A DNA stretch of 64,000 nt from positions 38,899 to 102,898 of the forward strand of contig NZ_SADR02000026.1 of NCBI RefSeq assembly GCF_004010325.2. The letters run 5' to 3'. A model generated the notes under the pieces. The model had not been told where the DNA came from, made no database searches, and saw only the letters and a program-made list of their open reading frames with translations. Made by a program: the position numbers and the translations under genes. The DNA is from Mesorhizobium sp. M00.F.Ca.ET.216.01.1.1 (GTDB lineage Bacteria > Pseudomonadota > Alphaproteobacteria > Rhizobiales > Rhizobiaceae). Below are positions 62,532 through 64,000 of this stretch, in pieces (the first letter of the stretch is position 1; the number at the start of each line of letters is the position of its first letter).

Positions 62532-62963
62532 ATGCTTGGTCTTGCGGCAGCATCAACCGCCGCCGCGGCAGTCACCTTGGCGCCGCCGGCCGCCAAAGCT
62601 TCGCAGGAAATGACGGCCCGCGAACGGTTCGATTTCCATCTGGCGGAAATGAAGAAAGCGGCGATCGAGATAAACCCGCTCGTTCGCTTCGCTCAAGACA
62701 TCGAGTGTCTCGACAAGCCCGAACGTCCTCTCGCCCTCGGTGTCCTTGGACAATGGGCAACCGGTCGATACGAGGGCGATGGCGTTTATGCCGGCGGCGA
62801 TCAGTATTCACGCCGACCGCTACAGCGTGAAGCTGCTCGACACGAAGGTTTGCGGCGAACGCGATTTTCGGTCATCCAGGTCCATGAGAATGACCGCCGG
62901 AAATGGATGAGGCTATCGGAATCCTCGTTTGAAGCTTTCATAGGCAAGAAGGTGACCGCGTAA
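62532..62963 (+). CDS. putative exported protein, possibly frameshifted
   Basis: About 143 residues. The start 'MLGLAAASTAAAAVTLAPPAAKAS' (with 'LNRRR' just before it) looks like a Tat or Sec signal peptide. The mature part begins 'QEMTARERFDFHLAEMKKAAIEI'. Near residues 85-115 the sequence turns Arg-rich, and another frame over the same bases reads 'DRYSVKLLDTKVCGERDF', so a pair of compensating shifts is possible. The end 'VIQVHENDRRKWMRLSE' again looks natural. Its TAA overlaps the next ATG (TAATG). Confidence 0.5.
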   Translation: MLGLAAASTAAAAVTLAPPAAKASQEMTARERFDFHLAEMKKAAIEINPLVRFAQDIECLDKPERPLALGVLGQWATGRYEGDGVYAGGDQYSRRPLQREAARHEGLRRTRFSVIQVHENDRRKWMRLSESSFEAFIGKKVTA

Positions 62964-63315
62964 TGGGCAAGACCAAGCGCAAGCCCGACGCAAAGCTCTT
63001 GCGGCTCGAGGCGGAGTTGAACGCCGCGAGCGATCGATGGAACGAGGCCACGGCCCGGACGGCACAGATCGAGGAAGAGCTCGATCGTCTCAGGTCCCGC
63101 CGTGAGAAGGCAGAAAAGAAGGAGGCCAAAAAGGCCGCGGCGTTCGTCCGGGCCCGCGATCGTGTCATGCAGACCCAGGCAAAAAGCCTGGAAGGTTTGG
63201 CCGTCAGGGTGCGCGGGTTCGCGAGCGCGATTACACGGACGCCGAGGATCTGGAGGTCACCATCCTCAAAAGCCTCGTCGCCGACATCAAGGCGATTGTG
63301 GGAGGCGCGTCATGA
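62963..63315 (+). pseudogene. coiled-coil phage-like gene with one frameshift
   Basis: From ATG 62963, 'LEAELNAASDRWNEATART' to 'EEELDRLRSRREKAEKKEAKKAA' is a long charged coiled coil. Near 63210 the natural continuation moves to another frame: 'VRERDYTDAEDLEVTILKSL' and 'VADIKAIVGGAS', ending at TGA 63313-63315, which overlaps the next small gene by ATGA. In the annotated frame the protein instead runs to 63382 with unlikely sequence. Overlaps on both sides (TAATG, ATGA) support the corrected frame. Confidence 0.6.
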
Positions 63316-63518
63316 AGGACGTGCTGGTGCGACCTATGAAAGACAATGTCGCCGTCTATCTGGAGCGCGCCGAGCGCCTTGATCTGATCATACCGACCAT
63401 CGATCCGGCGAACGGGGACATGATATCGTATATCGGACCGAAGATGGCAGGGGCGGGCGCTCATTCCGCCTGTCGCCCGAGATGGGTGCGCAGTTCCGTT
63501 CCTTATTCTCCAGGCTAA
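63312..63518 (+). CDS. hypothetical protein, 68 residues
   Basis: Starts MKDVLVRPMKDNVAVYLERAERLDLIIPTIDP at ATG 63312, overlapping the corrected stop of the previous gene by four bases. The first 50 residues look natural; the last 18 (HSACRPRWVRSSVPYSPG) are less so, perhaps because the gene is cut close to the insertion sequence that begins 100 bases later. No known family. Confidence 0.5.
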   Translation: MKDVLVRPMKDNVAVYLERAERLDLIIPTIDPANGDMISYIGPKMAGAGAHSACRPRWVRSSVPYSPG

Positions 63519-63636
63519 TTCGAGAGAAATCAAACTGACGACACGCTGCCGCACGGCATTGAACTCGGGTTAACGGCGGTTTCGGGATTGCGACGGTTCT
63601 GATTCTGTTGGTGACGTTGATTCGGAGAGCACCGCC

Positions 63637-64000
63637 ATGCCTGAGACTGCCGAGAAGCCGCGTCTGCGGCTGTTGCTGGACCATTTCGCCCTGATCGAGG
63701 ATGACCGGGAGGGGTGGCGGGTGGCGCATCCTCTGTCTGAGGTTCTGCTGCTGGTGGTTTGCGGCACCATCGCGGCGGGCGATGACTTCGAGGACATCGC
63801 CGATTGGGGCGAGGACAATGTGGCCTTCCTGCGCCGTTTCCTGCCCTATCATCACGGGGTTCCGGGTTCGCGTTGGCTGCGGTTGCTGATGAACCGGATC
63901 GATCCGGGGCTGTTTGCGAACTGCTTCCAGTCCTGGGCGACGGCGATGCATCCGGACGCGCCAGCGCTGGTGGCCATCGACGGCAAGACCTCGCGCGGCA
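63637..64000 (+). mobile_element. ISAs1-type transposase, 3' part off window
   Basis: The first 121 residues of a transposase of the ISAs1 family (H-repeat associated, DDE_Tnp_1-associated N-terminal domain). 'HPLSEVLLLVVCGTIAAGDDFEDIADWGE' and 'NVAFLRRFLPYHHGVPG' are typical, and 'ALVAIDGKTSRG' carries the first catalytic Asp. Start at ATG 63637 with GGAGAG upstream. The left inverted repeat should lie near 63530-63570 but cannot be confirmed without the other end. It probably truncates or flanks the small gene upstream. Confidence 0.88.

Overview
The window reads as chromosomal DNA of a GC-rich rhizobial alphaproteobacterium, most likely Mesorhizobium or a close relative. This is inferred from codon use, a CysN-CysC fusion, abundant ABC, TRAP and TTT uptake systems, a polyol cluster built like the altritol/galactitol locus of Agrobacterium, and many small Rhizobiales-type orphan genes. 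No rRNA, tRNA or CRISPR array was found.

Layout. 1-1.9 kb: surface-polysaccharide genes (a truncated epimerase and an O-antigen ligase-like membrane protein). 2.1-5.8 kb: the sulfate activation operon cysD-cysNC-cysQ. 5.2-8.9 kb: a decayed tandem duplication of the 3' ends of cysQ and a fic gene. 9-23 kb: a polyol regulon with a PfkB kinase, a GatZ/KbaZ-family epimerase, two SDRs, a ketose 3-epimerase, ROK and AraC regulators, an ABC importer and a zinc dehydrogenase. The expected route is polyol to D-tagatose to D-tagatose-6-phosphate to D-fructose-6-phosphate. 23.2-32.7 kb: a second sugar regulon with a HAD phosphatase, two FGGY kinases, a class II aldolase, a DeoR repressor and a ribose-type ABC importer, ending in a broken ketose epimerase gene. 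33.1-36.8 kb: a TRAP transporter whose small permease carries an extra TM2-like domain. 37-43.8 kb: a TctABC transporter divergent from a TctDE-like two-component system with its own periplasmic binding protein.

43.8-53 kb is accessory DNA. It holds a duplicated dctM fragment, a methyltransferase tail, VapBC, a truncated DUF3800 gene, a gene-poor stretch with terminators and repeats, small phage-like genes including a broken HK97 prohead protease, an AraC/SDR pair and a tyrosine recombinase. 53.2-59.8 kb is the most unusual locus: one uninterrupted reading frame joins a GT4-type glycosyltransferase to a very large autotransporter adhesin. 60-64 kb holds a stand-alone LigD-type DNA ligase, several small overlapping genes (some frameshifted) and the start of an ISAs1-type transposase.

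The first 43 kb is nutrient acquisition and catabolism: each catabolic set pairs an importer with its enzymes and a divergent regulator. The last 20 kb is mobile and degenerating. Assignments rest on reading the translated sequence; no database search was possible.
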